From contig NZ_SLWN01000002.1 in NCBI RefSeq assembly GCF_004342025.1, positions 372,001-436,000 on the forward strand: DNA of 64,000 nucleotides. Direction: 5' to 3'. Below are positions 33,426-41,822 of this stretch, one piece after another. Numbering within the stretch: the stretch's first letter is position 1; every line of letters starts with the position of its first letter. The notes beneath the pieces are model-generated. The model was given only the letters and a program-made list of their open reading frames with translations, did no database searches and was not told the origin of the DNA. The translations under genes and the position numbers were made by a program. This stretch comes from Kribbella steppae. Its GTDB lineage: Bacteria; Actinomycetota; Actinomycetes; Propionibacteriales; Kribbellaceae.

Positions 33426-33953
33426 GTGACCATCGAGGACGCTGCTGCCGAGATCGCCGGTGTCATGAAGAAGGCCGGCCTGGTCTGGCTGTCGTGGAAC
33501 GATGGCCGGCCGGCTCCGGCCTGGTTCGCCACGGTCGACGGGCAGTACGTCGTACTGGCGGATGCATCCGATGGTGCGGAGCAGCCACTGCCCGGGCTGG
33601 CCACGGCAGGTGCCGCCGAGGTCGTCGTACCGGCCAAGCCTGCAACCAGCCGGCTGGCCAGCTGGAAGGCGACGGTACGGCGGCTGGAGCCTGGCAGCGA
33701 GGAGTGGACCGCTGCGGCCCAGGTACTGCGCACAGAGCGGCTGAACGCAGCCGAATTGGACCAACAGCTCGAGCGGTGGAAGTCCGAGGCCGACCTGCTC
33801 GTGCTGGAGCCCACCGGTGAAATCACCGAGCGAGGCGGCCAGTACGACGACCGCCCACGGGCCGAGTCGCCGATCGGGACCCCCGCGACCACCCGGGGCA
33901 AGCCGCCGATCACCCTGCACCGCCGCATCCGCCGCCGCCCGCGCCTGAGCTGA
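33426..33953 (+). CDS. Hypothetical protein, possible split-barrel fold
   Basis: A 175-residue cytoplasmic protein that I cannot assign firmly. Residues 10-120 show alternating strands (GLVWLSWNDGRPAPAWFATV; YVVLADA; AEVVVPAKP), which recall the FMN/F420-binding split-barrel family. An acidic helical stretch follows and the tail is basic (RRIRRRPRLS). The GTG at 33426 is the best start; upstream codons run into the remnant gene. It precedes the mgtE-like gene on the same strand by about 110 bases. Confidence 0.55.
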   Translation: MTIEDAAAEIAGVMKKAGLVWLSWNDGRPAPAWFATVDGQYVVLADASDGAEQPLPGLATAGAAEVVVPAKPATSRLASWKATVRRLEPGSEEWTAAAQVLRTERLNAAELDQQLERWKSEADLLVLEPTGEITERGGQYDDRPRAESPIGTPATTRGKPPITLHRRIRRRPRLS

Positions 33954-33971
33954 GACGGTGTGTTGGCGGGT

Positions 33972-33977
33972 TAGCCT
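33972..33977 (+). promoter_or_regulatory. Candidate -10 box for a leaderless mgtE transcript
   Basis: TAGCCT fits the actinobacterial -10 pattern TANNNT and ends 6 bases before the ATG at 33984. That is the geometry of leaderless transcripts. If used, the mRNA would begin with the small leader ORF that overlaps the MgtE-like start. Confidence 0.35.
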
Positions 33978-33983
33978 TCGATC

Positions 33984-34067
33984 ATGAACGAGCGGAGCGA
34001 GTTCATCATCAGGCACAGTGTGGCCTTCCGCTCATCCGCGCCCGGAGCGAAGCGAGGACGGGGATGA
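33984..34067 (+). CDS. Putative 27-residue leader ORF overlapping the mgtE-like start
   Basis: The ORF encodes MNERSEFIIRHSVAF and then a basic Gly/Arg tail, 27 residues in all. Its TGA overlaps the ATG of the MgtE-like gene (ATGA at 34064-34067), which would couple the two. It lies in a palindromic element: GATCATGAAC (33980-33989) opposes GTTCATCATC (34001-34010), with AGCGGAGCGA between them, and GAGCGAAGCGAGG follows at 34043-34055. It may be a regulatory leader, or only a repetitive intergenic element that happens to be open. Confidence 0.35.
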   Translation: MNERSEFIIRHSVAFRSSAPGAKRGRG

Positions 34068-35326
34068 GTGGTTCGCCGTCGCGCGTTTACGTGGCCCGGC
34101 TGGCTGGTCTCCCGGTGTACGACCCGAACGGGGACCAGGTCGGCAAGGTCCGCGACGTCGTGGTGATGTTGCGGCAGGGCACCCAGCCGCCGCGGGTCCT
34201 TGGGCTGGTGGTGGAGGTGTTCACCCGGCGGCGCATCTTCCTGCCGATGACCCGGGTGACGTCCGTCGACGCCGGGCACGTGATCACGACCGGTCTGGTC
34301 AACATGCGCCGATTCGAGCAACGGGCAACCGAAGTGCTGGTGCTCGGAGAGCTACTGGACCGCACAGTCACCATCAACGAGACCGGCACGACCGCAGTGG
34401 TGTTCGACATGGCCATGGAGCAGTGGCGGACGCGTGACTGGGTGATGTCGAAGGTGGCGGTCCGCGAGAGCTCCAAGCGGTTCCGGCGGCGCGGGCAGTC
34501 GCATGTGCTCGACTGGACCGACGTGAGCGGGTTCGCCCAGGTCGAGGAGGGTCAGGGCGCGACTCACATCCTGGCCGCGTTCGACTCGATGAAGCCCGCC
34601 GACCTGGCCGGCGTACTGCACGAGCTGTCTCCGAAGCGGCGCAAGGAGATCGCGGCCGCGCTGAACGACGAACGGCTGGCCGACGTACTGGAGGAGCTGC
34701 CCGAGGACGACCAGGTGGAGATCCTGGCCGGTCTGGACACCGAGCGGGCCGCCGACGTACTCGAGGAGATGTCCCCGGACGACGCGGCCGACCTGATCGC
34801 CGAGCTGCCGACCGAGACCGCTGAGCGGCTGCTGACCCTGATGGAGCCGGACGAGGCGGAGGACGTACGGCGCCTGCTGACGTATGAGGAGCGCACGGCC
34901 GGTGGACTGATGACGTCGGAGCCGGTGATCCTGCCCGCGGACGCGACCGTGGCAGACGCTCTGGCGCATGTGCGGAACGCCGAGCTGAGTCCGGCGCTGG
35001 CCGCGATGATCTACGTCTGCAGGCCACCACTGGAGACCCCCACCGGACGGTTCATCGGGGTCGGCCACATCCAACGGCTGCTGCGCGAACCGCCATCCGA
35101 GCTGGTGTCCGCCGTACTGGACACAGACCTGGACGGGCTGCGGCCGGACGACAGTCTGCACGTGGTCAGCAAGTACCTGGCCACCTACAACCTGGTGGCC
35201 GCACCGGTGCTCGACGACGAAGGCCGGCTGCTCGGAGCGGTGACCGTGGACGACGTACTCGACCACCTGCTGCCCGACGACTGGCGCGAATCCGGACCGC
35301 AGGAGGTGGACCGCCATGCCCCGTGA
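34064..35326 (+). CDS. MgtE N-terminal and CBS domain protein without transport domain
   Basis: A 420-residue soluble protein. A PRC-barrel-like segment (residues 7-100) is followed by MgtE superhelical repeats (VLHELSPKRRKEIAAALNDE; LADVLEELPEDDQVEIL; AADVLEEMSPDDAADLIAEL) and two CBS domains (LMTSEPVILPADATVADAL; VSKYLATYNLVAAPVLDDEG). The usual C-terminal membrane channel of MgtE is absent. It may therefore be a Mg2+ or nucleotide sensor acting on another channel, perhaps CorA or the adjacent DUF1003 protein. It overlaps the DUF1003 gene by 11 bases. Mycobacterial Rv1232c has the same context. Confidence 0.85.
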   Translation: MSGSPSRVYVARLAGLPVYDPNGDQVGKVRDVVVMLRQGTQPPRVLGLVVEVFTRRRIFLPMTRVTSVDAGHVITTGLVNMRRFEQRATEVLVLGELLDRTVTINETGTTAVVFDMAMEQWRTRDWVMSKVAVRESSKRFRRRGQSHVLDWTDVSGFAQVEEGQGATHILAAFDSMKPADLAGVLHELSPKRRKEIAAALNDERLADVLEELPEDDQVEILAGLDTERAADVLEEMSPDDAADLIAELPTETAERLLTLMEPDEAEDVRRLLTYEERTAGGLMTSEPVILPADATVADALAHVRNAELSPALAAMIYVCRPPLETPTGRFIGVGHIQRLLREPPSELVSAVLDTDLDGLRPDDSLHVVSKYLATYNLVAAPVLDDEGRLLGAVTVDDVLDHLLPDDWRESGPQEVDRHAP

Positions 35327-35876
35327 CGACCGCAGCACCGACGACCGCCGTTCGCGGAGCAGCTCGGACGACCGCCGCCTGTTCCGGAACACCAACCGCC
35401 TGGACATCCCGCGCGAGCTGCGCCGCACGATCACCCTGCGGTCCGCGTACGACGCCGACGCGTTCGGACGGTTGTCGGAGCGGATCGCGCGGTTCCTCGG
35501 CACCGGGCGGTTCCTGGTCTACATGACCGCGACGATCCTGTTCTGGGTCGTCTGGAACATCTTCGCCCCGTCGAGTCTGCGCTTCGACGAGTACCCGTTC
35601 ATCTTCCTCACGCTGGCGTTGAGCCTGCAGGCGTCGTACGCCGCTCCACTCATCCTGCTGGCGCAGAACCGGCAGGAGTCGCGCGACCGGGTCCAGTACG
35701 AACGCGACCGCGATGTCGACGCGCGCACCCGGGCGGACATGGAGTTCCTGGCCCGCGAGATGGCGTCGCTGCGGATGGCCGTCGGCGAGGTCGCCACTCG
35801 CGACTTCCTGCGCTCCGAACTGCGCTCGCTGCTGGCCGACCTGGACGTGAGGGGGCGCGAGGACGACCGCGTTTGA
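35316..35876 (+). CDS. DUF1003 membrane protein
   Basis: A 186-residue protein with a charged N-terminus, two membrane helices (FLVYMTATILFWVVWNIF; YPFIFLTLALSLQASYAAPL) and a long C-terminal helix. The motif LSLQASYAAPLILLAQNRQ is diagnostic of DUF1003. Function is unknown, but the gene is coupled to the MgtE-like gene (11-base overlap), in line with a role in divalent-cation handling. Confidence 0.88.
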   Translation: MPRDDRSTDDRRSRSSSDDRRLFRNTNRLDIPRELRRTITLRSAYDADAFGRLSERIARFLGTGRFLVYMTATILFWVVWNIFAPSSLRFDEYPFIFLTLALSLQASYAAPLILLAQNRQESRDRVQYERDRDVDARTRADMEFLAREMASLRMAVGEVATRDFLRSELRSLLADLDVRGREDDRV

Positions 35877-35926
35877 CGCCTTTCGGGCCGAGCTACTCTC
35901 GCTAGCAGGTGAGGAAGGACGATGCG

Positions 35927-36823
35927 ATGAAGACCCGCTTCAAGCCTGATCGTGGGCTGACCCGCAGAATGGTTGTCACCAGTTTCCTGCTCGGTCTGCT
36001 GTACGTCGGTTTCGTGGCCCTGCTGATCGCGCTGACGAAGAGCGCCGTACTGGCCGTCGTGATCGCGGGTGGGGCGCTGTTCGCGCAGTACTGGTTCTCC
36101 GACCGGATCGCGCTGTACGCGATGCGCGGCCGGATCGTCAGCCCCGAGGAGGCGCCACAGCTGCACGGCGCGATCGACCGGCTGTGCGCGCTGGCCGACA
36201 TGCCCAAGCCGAAGGTCGCCGTCGCGGACGTCGATCTGCCGAACGCGTTCGCGACCGGCCGCAACCCGGACAAGGCGGTCGTCTGCGTGACGACCGGGAT
36301 CCTGCGCCGGCTGGACGCCGACGAGCTCGAAGGTGTCCTCGCCCACGAGCTGTCCCACGTCGCCCATCGGGACGTTGCCGTGATGACCATCGCGTCGTTC
36401 CTCGGCGTCCTCGCCGGCCTGATCACCCGCTTCGGTCTGTACGGCGGCCTGGGTCGAAACCGCGACCAGAACGCGGCGCTGGTGGTTCTGACCGTCGTCC
36501 TGGTGTCCGTGATCGTGTACGCCATCTCGTTCATGCTGACCCGGGCCTTGTCGCGCTATCGCGAGCTGGCCGCTGACCGGGCTGCCGCCATGCTGACCGG
36601 CCGACCGTCGGCGCTGGCGTCCGCGCTGACCAAGATCAGCGGGGACATCGCCCGGATCCCGTCCCGCGACCTGCGTCAGGCCGAGGCGTTCAACGCGTTC
36701 TTCTTCGCGCCGGCGCGCTCGGGCGGTTTCAGCCTCTCGTCGCTGTTCTCCACCCACCCGCCGCTCGAGACGCGACTCGACCGCCTCGCGGTGCTCGCTC
36801 GCGAGTTGGGGGAGCAGGCTTAG
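35927..36823 (+). CDS. htpX: Membrane zinc metalloprotease HtpX (M48)
   Basis: A 298-residue protease with two N-terminal membrane helices, the zinc motif HELSH at 140-144 and two further helices; the third ligand is the Glu in RYRELAADRAA. It degrades damaged membrane proteins. The ATG at 35927 follows GAGGAAGGA by 7 bases; an upstream GTG at 35909 lies ahead of that site and is not used. The pspAB gene follows after 3 bases, a known pairing in actinobacteria. Confidence 0.9.
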   Translation: MKTRFKPDRGLTRRMVVTSFLLGLLYVGFVALLIALTKSAVLAVVIAGGALFAQYWFSDRIALYAMRGRIVSPEEAPQLHGAIDRLCALADMPKPKVAVADVDLPNAFATGRNPDKAVVCVTTGILRRLDADELEGVLAHELSHVAHRDVAVMTIASFLGVLAGLITRFGLYGGLGRNRDQNAALVVLTVVLVSVIVYAISFMLTRALSRYRELAADRAAAMLTGRPSALASALTKISGDIARIPSRDLRQAEAFNAFFFAPARSGGFSLSSLFSTHPPLETRLDRLAVLARELGEQA

Positions 36824-36826
36824 TCC

Positions 36827-37390
36827 ATGGGCCTTCTCGACATCCTGCTCGGCCGGAGCAAAGCCGTCCCGCCGAACCTCGACCAGCTCTTCTCGCTGCC
36901 CTCGGCCGCGATCACCCTGGAGACCGCGGCCGGCTACCGGCCGACCGGCAGTGGTTCGGTCTGTTTCAAGGCTGCGGAGGGCGGCGGGTTCTCGACGCTG
37001 CGGGAGGAGGTCGACAAGCTGCTCGCGCTCGACAACGGCAAGTTCACCAGCCACACCGACGCGTACGGCTTCACCTGGCTCGTCCGGCAGACGACCCCCG
37101 ACGACGTCGAAGGGCTCGTCACCGACCTGCACGCGGTCAACACGTCGCTCGTCGACGCAGGCTTCGGCTCCGCGCTCCTGTGCACGCTGGTCGCCTTCAC
37201 CAACGGCACCAAGTCGCTCGGGCTCGTATACTTGTACAAGCGCGGGACCTGGTACCCGTTCGTCCCGGTCGGCCAGGACCGCCGCGACAACGCCACCGAG
37301 CTCCAGATCAAGTCGATCATCGGCACGGATCTGCGCTTCGAGGCCGACCTCAGCCGCTGGTTCCCCGTGTACGGCGCCCCCGGGCTCTGA
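36827..37390 (+). CDS. pspAB: PspA-associated protein PspAB
   Basis: A 187-residue cytoplasmic protein matching the actinobacterial PspAB family: MGLLDILLGRSK at the start, ETAAGYRPTGSGSVCFK and GLVYLYKRGTWYPFVPVG. These proteins accompany htpX or phage-shock genes in actinobacterial genomes and are linked to envelope stress; the mechanism is unknown. The gene directly follows htpX. Confidence 0.85.
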   Translation: MGLLDILLGRSKAVPPNLDQLFSLPSAAITLETAAGYRPTGSGSVCFKAAEGGGFSTLREEVDKLLALDNGKFTSHTDAYGFTWLVRQTTPDDVEGLVTDLHAVNTSLVDAGFGSALLCTLVAFTNGTKSLGLVYLYKRGTWYPFVPVGQDRRDNATELQIKSIIGTDLRFEADLSRWFPVYGAPGL

Positions 37391-37468
37391 AGTAAGGGTT
37401 GCCTTGCCGGACCTACGTCACACGGACCGTGGTCGGCGGGGGTTAGGCGGAGCACGTAGCCTAGGCAT

Positions 37469-38614
37469 ATGGCTCCTACCGCTGATCAGGTAACCACGGC
37501 GCTCGGTGGTGTGCTGGATCCGGAGATCAAGAAGCCGATCACCGAGCTCGGCATGGTCGAGTCCGTCGTCGTCCGTGACGACGGCGTGGTCGTCGTACGG
37601 ATCCTGCTGACCGTCGCCGGCTGTCCGATGAAGGACACGCTGCGGCGCGACACCACCGCCGCGGTCAGCAAACTCGACGGCGTCACCGGGGTCGAGATCG
37701 ACCTCGGCGTGATGTCGGCCGAGCAGCGGGCCGCTCTGCAGACGCAGTTGCGCGGCGGGGTGGCGGAGAAGGAGATCCCGTTCTCCCGGCCGGACTCGCT
37801 GACCAAGGTGTTCGCGGTCGCGTCCGGTAAGGGCGGTGTCGGCAAGTCGTCGGTGACCGTCAACCTCGCGGTCGCGATGGCCCAGCAGGGGCTGTCGGTC
37901 GGCGTCCTGGACGCGGACATCTACGGGCACTCGGTGCCGGCCATGTTCGGCGTCGCGGACGAGCGGCCGACCGCGGTGGACGACATGATCATGCCGGTGC
38001 CCGCACACGGCGTGAAGGTGATCTCGATCGGCATGCTGAAGCCGAAGCGCGACCAGGTGGTCGCCTGGCGCGGCCCGATCCTGGACCGCGCGCTGGTGCA
38101 GATGCTGGCCGACGTGTACTGGGGTGACCTCGACGTACTGCTTCTCGACCTGCCGCCCGGTACCGGCGACATCGCGATCTCGGTCGGCCAGCGGCTGACC
38201 AGCGCCGAGGTGATCGTGGTGACGACTCCGCAGGAGGCCGCCGCCGAGGTGGCCGAGCGGGCCGGGACGATGGCGCAGATGGTGCACCAGCGGGTCGCCG
38301 GCGTGGTCGAGAACATGTCCTTCCTGCCGTGCCCGCACTGCGGTCCGGAGCACCGGATCGAGATCTTCGGCAGCGGCGGTGGGACGCGGGTGGCGGAGAC
38401 GCTGTCGGCACGGCTCGGGTACAACATCCCGCTGCTGGGCGAGATCCCGCTGGACGAGCGACTGCGCAGCGGCGGTGACCTGGGTAAGCCGCTGGTGGCG
38501 GCCGACCCGGAGACTCCGGCGGCGCAGGTCCTCGACGGGATCGCGGCCAGGCTCGGTGGACGTCCCCGCGGCCTGCTCGGCCGCCAACTCGGTCTCTCCC
38601 CCGTCGGGCGGTAA
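37469..38614 (+). CDS. mrp: Mrp/ApbC-type iron-sulfur carrier ATPase
   Basis: A 381-residue P-loop protein. The N-terminal MIP18/DUF59 domain is at 5-85 (GVLDPEIKKPITELGMV). The deviant Walker A GKGGVGKSS is at 120-128. The C-terminal CPHC motif that carries the transferred Fe-S cluster is near residue 290. It delivers Fe-S clusters to apoproteins in the cytoplasm. Its location next to the sigE/htrA/tatB block matches mycobacterial mrp (Rv1229c). Confidence 0.92.
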   Translation: MAPTADQVTTALGGVLDPEIKKPITELGMVESVVVRDDGVVVVRILLTVAGCPMKDTLRRDTTAAVSKLDGVTGVEIDLGVMSAEQRAALQTQLRGGVAEKEIPFSRPDSLTKVFAVASGKGGVGKSSVTVNLAVAMAQQGLSVGVLDADIYGHSVPAMFGVADERPTAVDDMIMPVPAHGVKVISIGMLKPKRDQVVAWRGPILDRALVQMLADVYWGDLDVLLLDLPPGTGDIAISVGQRLTSAEVIVVTTPQEAAAEVAERAGTMAQMVHQRVAGVVENMSFLPCPHCGPEHRIEIFGSGGGTRVAETLSARLGYNIPLLGEIPLDERLRSGGDLGKPLVAADPETPAAQVLDGIAARLGGRPRGLLGRQLGLSPVGR

Positions 38615-38654
38615 ACGGCTGAAGGTCGCCGTCTGCTGGTGTTGACTTGGCCGT

Positions 38655-39764
38655 GTGCCGATTCCTGCTGAGCATCCGGTTCTGACCGACGGTGTGGTGA
38701 CGCTGCGCGCGCCGCGGCCTGACGACGTACAAGGGCAGGTCGAACGTCATCTTGAAGACCCGGACCGGGGGTTCGACGAGGACGACGCGCGCCGGTGGAT
38801 CGGCTACGGGATCACCGAGGCCTGGAAGACCGGCGAGCGGTTCGCGTTCGTGATCGAGTATCAGGGCCGGTACGCCGGTACTGCCTCGCTCCAACCGGAT
38901 GCCGACGGCAACGCAAGGGTGCACTACGGCCTGTCGCGGTGGGCCCGTGGTGCCGGGGTGGCGAGCCGGGCGGTGCGGCTGCTGCTCGAGTTCGGGTTCA
39001 GCACGTGCGGGTTCCACGTCGTGCACTGGTGGGCGCGGGTCGGGAACTGGCCGTCCCGCCGGGTGGCGTGGGCCACCGGGTTCCGGATGGGCGAGCTGAT
39101 CCCTGAGCTTGCCGAGGAGGGCGGCCGCCGGGTCGACGCATGGACGGGCTGGATCGGGCCAACGGATCCGCGGGAGCCTCGCAGGCCGTGGTTCGAGATT
39201 CCGGTGCTGGAGACCCCGCGGCTGCGGCTCCGCGCCTGGCGCGAGGACGAGATCGAGCGGATCGCCACCGCCCGCACGAACCAGGCGACGGCCCACTTCC
39301 TCCCCTTCATCCCCCAGCCCTTCACCGCCGCGGACGCCCGCTTCTGGCTCAAGGACATGGCCGAGCAGGCTGCAGCCGGCCGCCGCTTCAACTGGTGCCT
39401 GGCGGACGCTGACACCGACCTGGGCCTCGGCAACCTGACCCTCTTCAACATCTACCGCGACGCGGTCCGCGATGCCGAACTCGGCTACTGGGCCCACCCC
39501 GAAGCCCAAGGTCGCGGCGTGATGACCGAGGCAATCGAGCGAGTGGCCCGGTGGTACTTCGCACCCGAGACCGAGGGCGGCCTGGCCGGCCGCAAGCTCG
39601 TGATCCGCACCGCCGCCACCAACACCGCGGCCCGCCGGGTCGCGGAGAAGGCCGGCTTCCAGCACGTCGGCACCGAACGCGAGGCCTTCCCCCTGGCCGG
39701 CCGCACGCTCGACGCCCGCGTCACCTACGACCTACTCGCCTCGGACGTTCCGCAGCAGTCCTGA
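38655..39764 (+). CDS. Two-domain GNAT acetyltransferase
   Basis: A 369-residue protein with two tandem GNAT domains. The first covers about 8-170 (VTLRAPRPDDV; YGLSRWARGAGVASRAVRLL; WATGFRMGEL). The second covers about 183-360 (RLRLRAWREDEIERIA; GYWAHPEAQGRGVMTEAIER; AEKAGFQHVGTERE). Both have acetyl-CoA loops. The GTG at 38655 is used. It resembles RimJ/RimL-type protein acetyltransferases, but the acceptor is unknown. It converges on tatB with a 5-base gap. Confidence 0.82.
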   Translation: MPIPAEHPVLTDGVVTLRAPRPDDVQGQVERHLEDPDRGFDEDDARRWIGYGITEAWKTGERFAFVIEYQGRYAGTASLQPDADGNARVHYGLSRWARGAGVASRAVRLLLEFGFSTCGFHVVHWWARVGNWPSRRVAWATGFRMGELIPELAEEGGRRVDAWTGWIGPTDPREPRRPWFEIPVLETPRLRLRAWREDEIERIATARTNQATAHFLPFIPQPFTAADARFWLKDMAEQAAAGRRFNWCLADADTDLGLGNLTLFNIYRDAVRDAELGYWAHPEAQGRGVMTEAIERVARWYFAPETEGGLAGRKLVIRTAATNTAARRVAEKAGFQHVGTEREAFPLAGRTLDARVTYDLLASDVPQQS

Positions 39765-39769
39765 GCGGC

Positions 39770-40111
39770 TCAGGTGGACTCTGGGTCGAAGGGGGCGCGT
39801 TGGCCGGCGGGGAGGCGCTGGGGGGTGTCGGAGAAGTCGGGAGTGGAGTGGGGCTTGTCGTCGTAGTCGTCGTCGCCCTCGAGGAGGTGCTTGCGGACGA
39901 AGTTGCGCGGGTTCAGGTCCTGGATGTCCAGGTCGGCGAACTCCGGGCCGAGCTCGTTACGCAGGTCGTTCTGCGCGTTGCTGACCATCTGACGGACCTG
40001 ACGCAGCAGCCGGCCCGCCGTACGGGCGAACTCCGGCAGCCGATCCGGACCGAAAACGAGCACGGCGACGATCGCGATCACCACCAGCTCGAGTGGCCCG
40101 ATGCCGAACAT
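39770..40111 (-). CDS. tatB: Sec-independent translocase subunit TatB
   Basis: A 113-residue TatB: one N-terminal helix (MFGIGPLELVVIAIVAVLVF), the conserved Gly-Pro-Asp hinge GPDRLPEF, an amphipathic helix (ARTAGRLLRQVRQMVSNAQN) and an acidic tail. It binds twin-arginine substrates at the membrane. The gene follows htrA at 131 bases, as in mycobacteria. At least one Tat substrate, the glucoamylase-like enzyme at 15100, is in this window. Confidence 0.92.
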   Translation of the reverse strand: MFGIGPLELVVIAIVAVLVFGPDRLPEFARTAGRLLRQVRQMVSNAQNDLRNELGPEFADLDIQDLNPRNFVRKHLLEGDDDYDDKPHSTPDFSDTPQRLPAGQRAPFDPEST

Positions 40112-40242
40112 GTCCCCACCTCTCTGTACGTCGTTCCAGGCGACGTCTGCGACGGCGACCAGCGTAGCCGGAACATGGTGACACCGCCTGCCGGGTCAGC
40201 CGATTCCGGACACCCCGGGGCCTGCCGTCGTACCAGCAACTG

Positions 40243-41742
40243 TCAGCCGGTCCGCTGGCCGAGGGTGACGCTGGCCTGCCGGGCCTTGCCGCCGCGCTCG
40301 TACACGAGCCGCACGCTCTCACCCGGCTGGTGCGTGCGGATCGCCACGATCAGTGCCTCGGCGCTGGTGACCGGTTGGGCGTCGATCGAGGTGATCACGT
40401 CACCGACGCGCAGCCCCGCGCGCAGGGCCGGGGAAGCCGGGGTCACGGTGCTGACCCGGGCGCCGCCCTCGAACTGCATGTCGACCTCGGCGCCGATCAC
40501 CGGGTACGTCGCCGTCCCGGTGGCGATGATCTGTTGTGCGGTCCGCCGGGCCTGGTCGATCGGGATCGCGAACCCGAGCCCGATGTTGCCGCTCTGCTCC
40601 GACGATCCGCGGACGGTGGCGATGGCGGAGTTCACCCCGATCACCCGCGCGTTCATGTCGACCAGCGGGCCACCGGAGTTGCCCGGGTTGATCGCGGCGT
40701 CGGTCTGCAGCGCGCTGATGAACGACGACTCCTGGCCGGGTTCGTCGCCGCCGGTGGTGACCGGGCGGTTCTTGGCCGAGATGATGCCCGACGTCACCGT
40801 GCCGGCCAGACCGAGCGGCGAACCGATCGCGACCACGTCCTGGCCGACGATCGCCAGCTCGGAGCGGCCGAACTGCACCGATGGCGCGTCCAGGCCGACC
40901 ACCTGGACGACGGCGAGGTCGTAGACCGGCGAGCGGCCGACCAGCCGTGCGGTCGAGGACTTGCCCTTGTCGTTGATGATCTGGATCGCCCCGCCCTTGG
41001 CCGCGGCCGCGACGACGTGGTTGTTGGTCAGGATGTGGCCGACGTTGTCGATGACGAAACCGGAGCCGGTCGCGTTCGTGTTGTCGGCGCCTTCGACCTT
41101 CAGCTGGACGACGCTCGGCAGCAGCGTGGCGGCGACCGCGGAGACCGAGCCGCTGCGGATCTTCGGGTCCGCGCCGGTGCCGACCGGCGGTCCTGGCTGC
41201 TCGGCGACCGGGCGGTTGTCGTCCAGCGCGACGACGGTCACGGCCGCACCGGCGCCGGCCAGCAGACCGATGACGAGGGCGACGACGGCCGCGATGGCGA
41301 TGACCCGGTTGCCCTTCGGCGGCGGGGCCGGCGTGTACGCGCGGGCCTGCTGCTGGTGCCAGTCGAGCGGCGGAGGCGGCGTGTACGTGGGCTGGTAGGC
41401 CGGGCGCTGGGTCGGCCAGGCCTGGCCCGGGTACACCGGCCGGAAAGTCGGCTCCTGCGCCTGCGGACGGCCGAAGCTGCGCTGCGTGACGGAGCGACCG
41501 CCGTTCTGCCGGTACGTCTGGTCACCGCCTGGCGTCGGCAAAGGAGCCGCCCCCGCTGCTGGTGAAGGTGGCAGCAAGGCGCTCAACGGCGAGTCGGCGT
41601 CAGGAGCTGAAGAAACCGAAGAGCCGGTGGTAACGGGGTCCGGGGAGGGCGCGACGGGCGGGCCGGAGGGGTCGGCCGGGAGGACACGGGTCGGTTCCGT
41701 GCTCGGCGTTGGAACTGTCGGCTCGGCGTCGTCGCTGGTCAC
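40243..41742 (-). CDS. htrA: HtrA-like serine protease with PDZ domain
   Basis: A 499-residue membrane-anchored protease. A Pro-rich cytoplasmic N-terminus (1-145) is followed by a membrane helix at 147-172, then a trypsin-like domain with H242 (TNNHVV), D275 (YDLAVV) and S356 (GNSGGP). A C-terminal PDZ domain follows (TPASPALRAGLRVGDVI). The GTG at 41742 follows a G-rich site. It degrades or refolds damaged envelope proteins under SigE control, as is known for mycobacterial HtrA. The 80-base upstream spacer shows no clear SigE box. Confidence 0.92.
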   Translation of the reverse strand: MTSDDAEPTVPTPSTEPTRVLPADPSGPPVAPSPDPVTTGSSVSSAPDADSPLSALLPPSPAAGAAPLPTPGGDQTYRQNGGRSVTQRSFGRPQAQEPTFRPVYPGQAWPTQRPAYQPTYTPPPPLDWHQQQARAYTPAPPPKGNRVIAIAAVVALVIGLLAGAGAAVTVVALDDNRPVAEQPGPPVGTGADPKIRSGSVSAVAATLLPSVVQLKVEGADNTNATGSGFVIDNVGHILTNNHVVAAAAKGGAIQIINDKGKSSTARLVGRSPVYDLAVVQVVGLDAPSVQFGRSELAIVGQDVVAIGSPLGLAGTVTSGIISAKNRPVTTGGDEPGQESSFISALQTDAAINPGNSGGPLVDMNARVIGVNSAIATVRGSSEQSGNIGLGFAIPIDQARRTAQQIIATGTATYPVIGAEVDMQFEGGARVSTVTPASPALRAGLRVGDVITSIDAQPVTSAEALIVAIRTHQPGESVRLVYERGGKARQASVTLGQRTG

Positions 41743-41822
41743 GGTGCCCCCGCCTCACGTCGTCGTCGTGGTCATCGGTCGGCGGCCGCTCACCGGGTCG
41801 CGGTAGGGACTGCCAAATTCGA

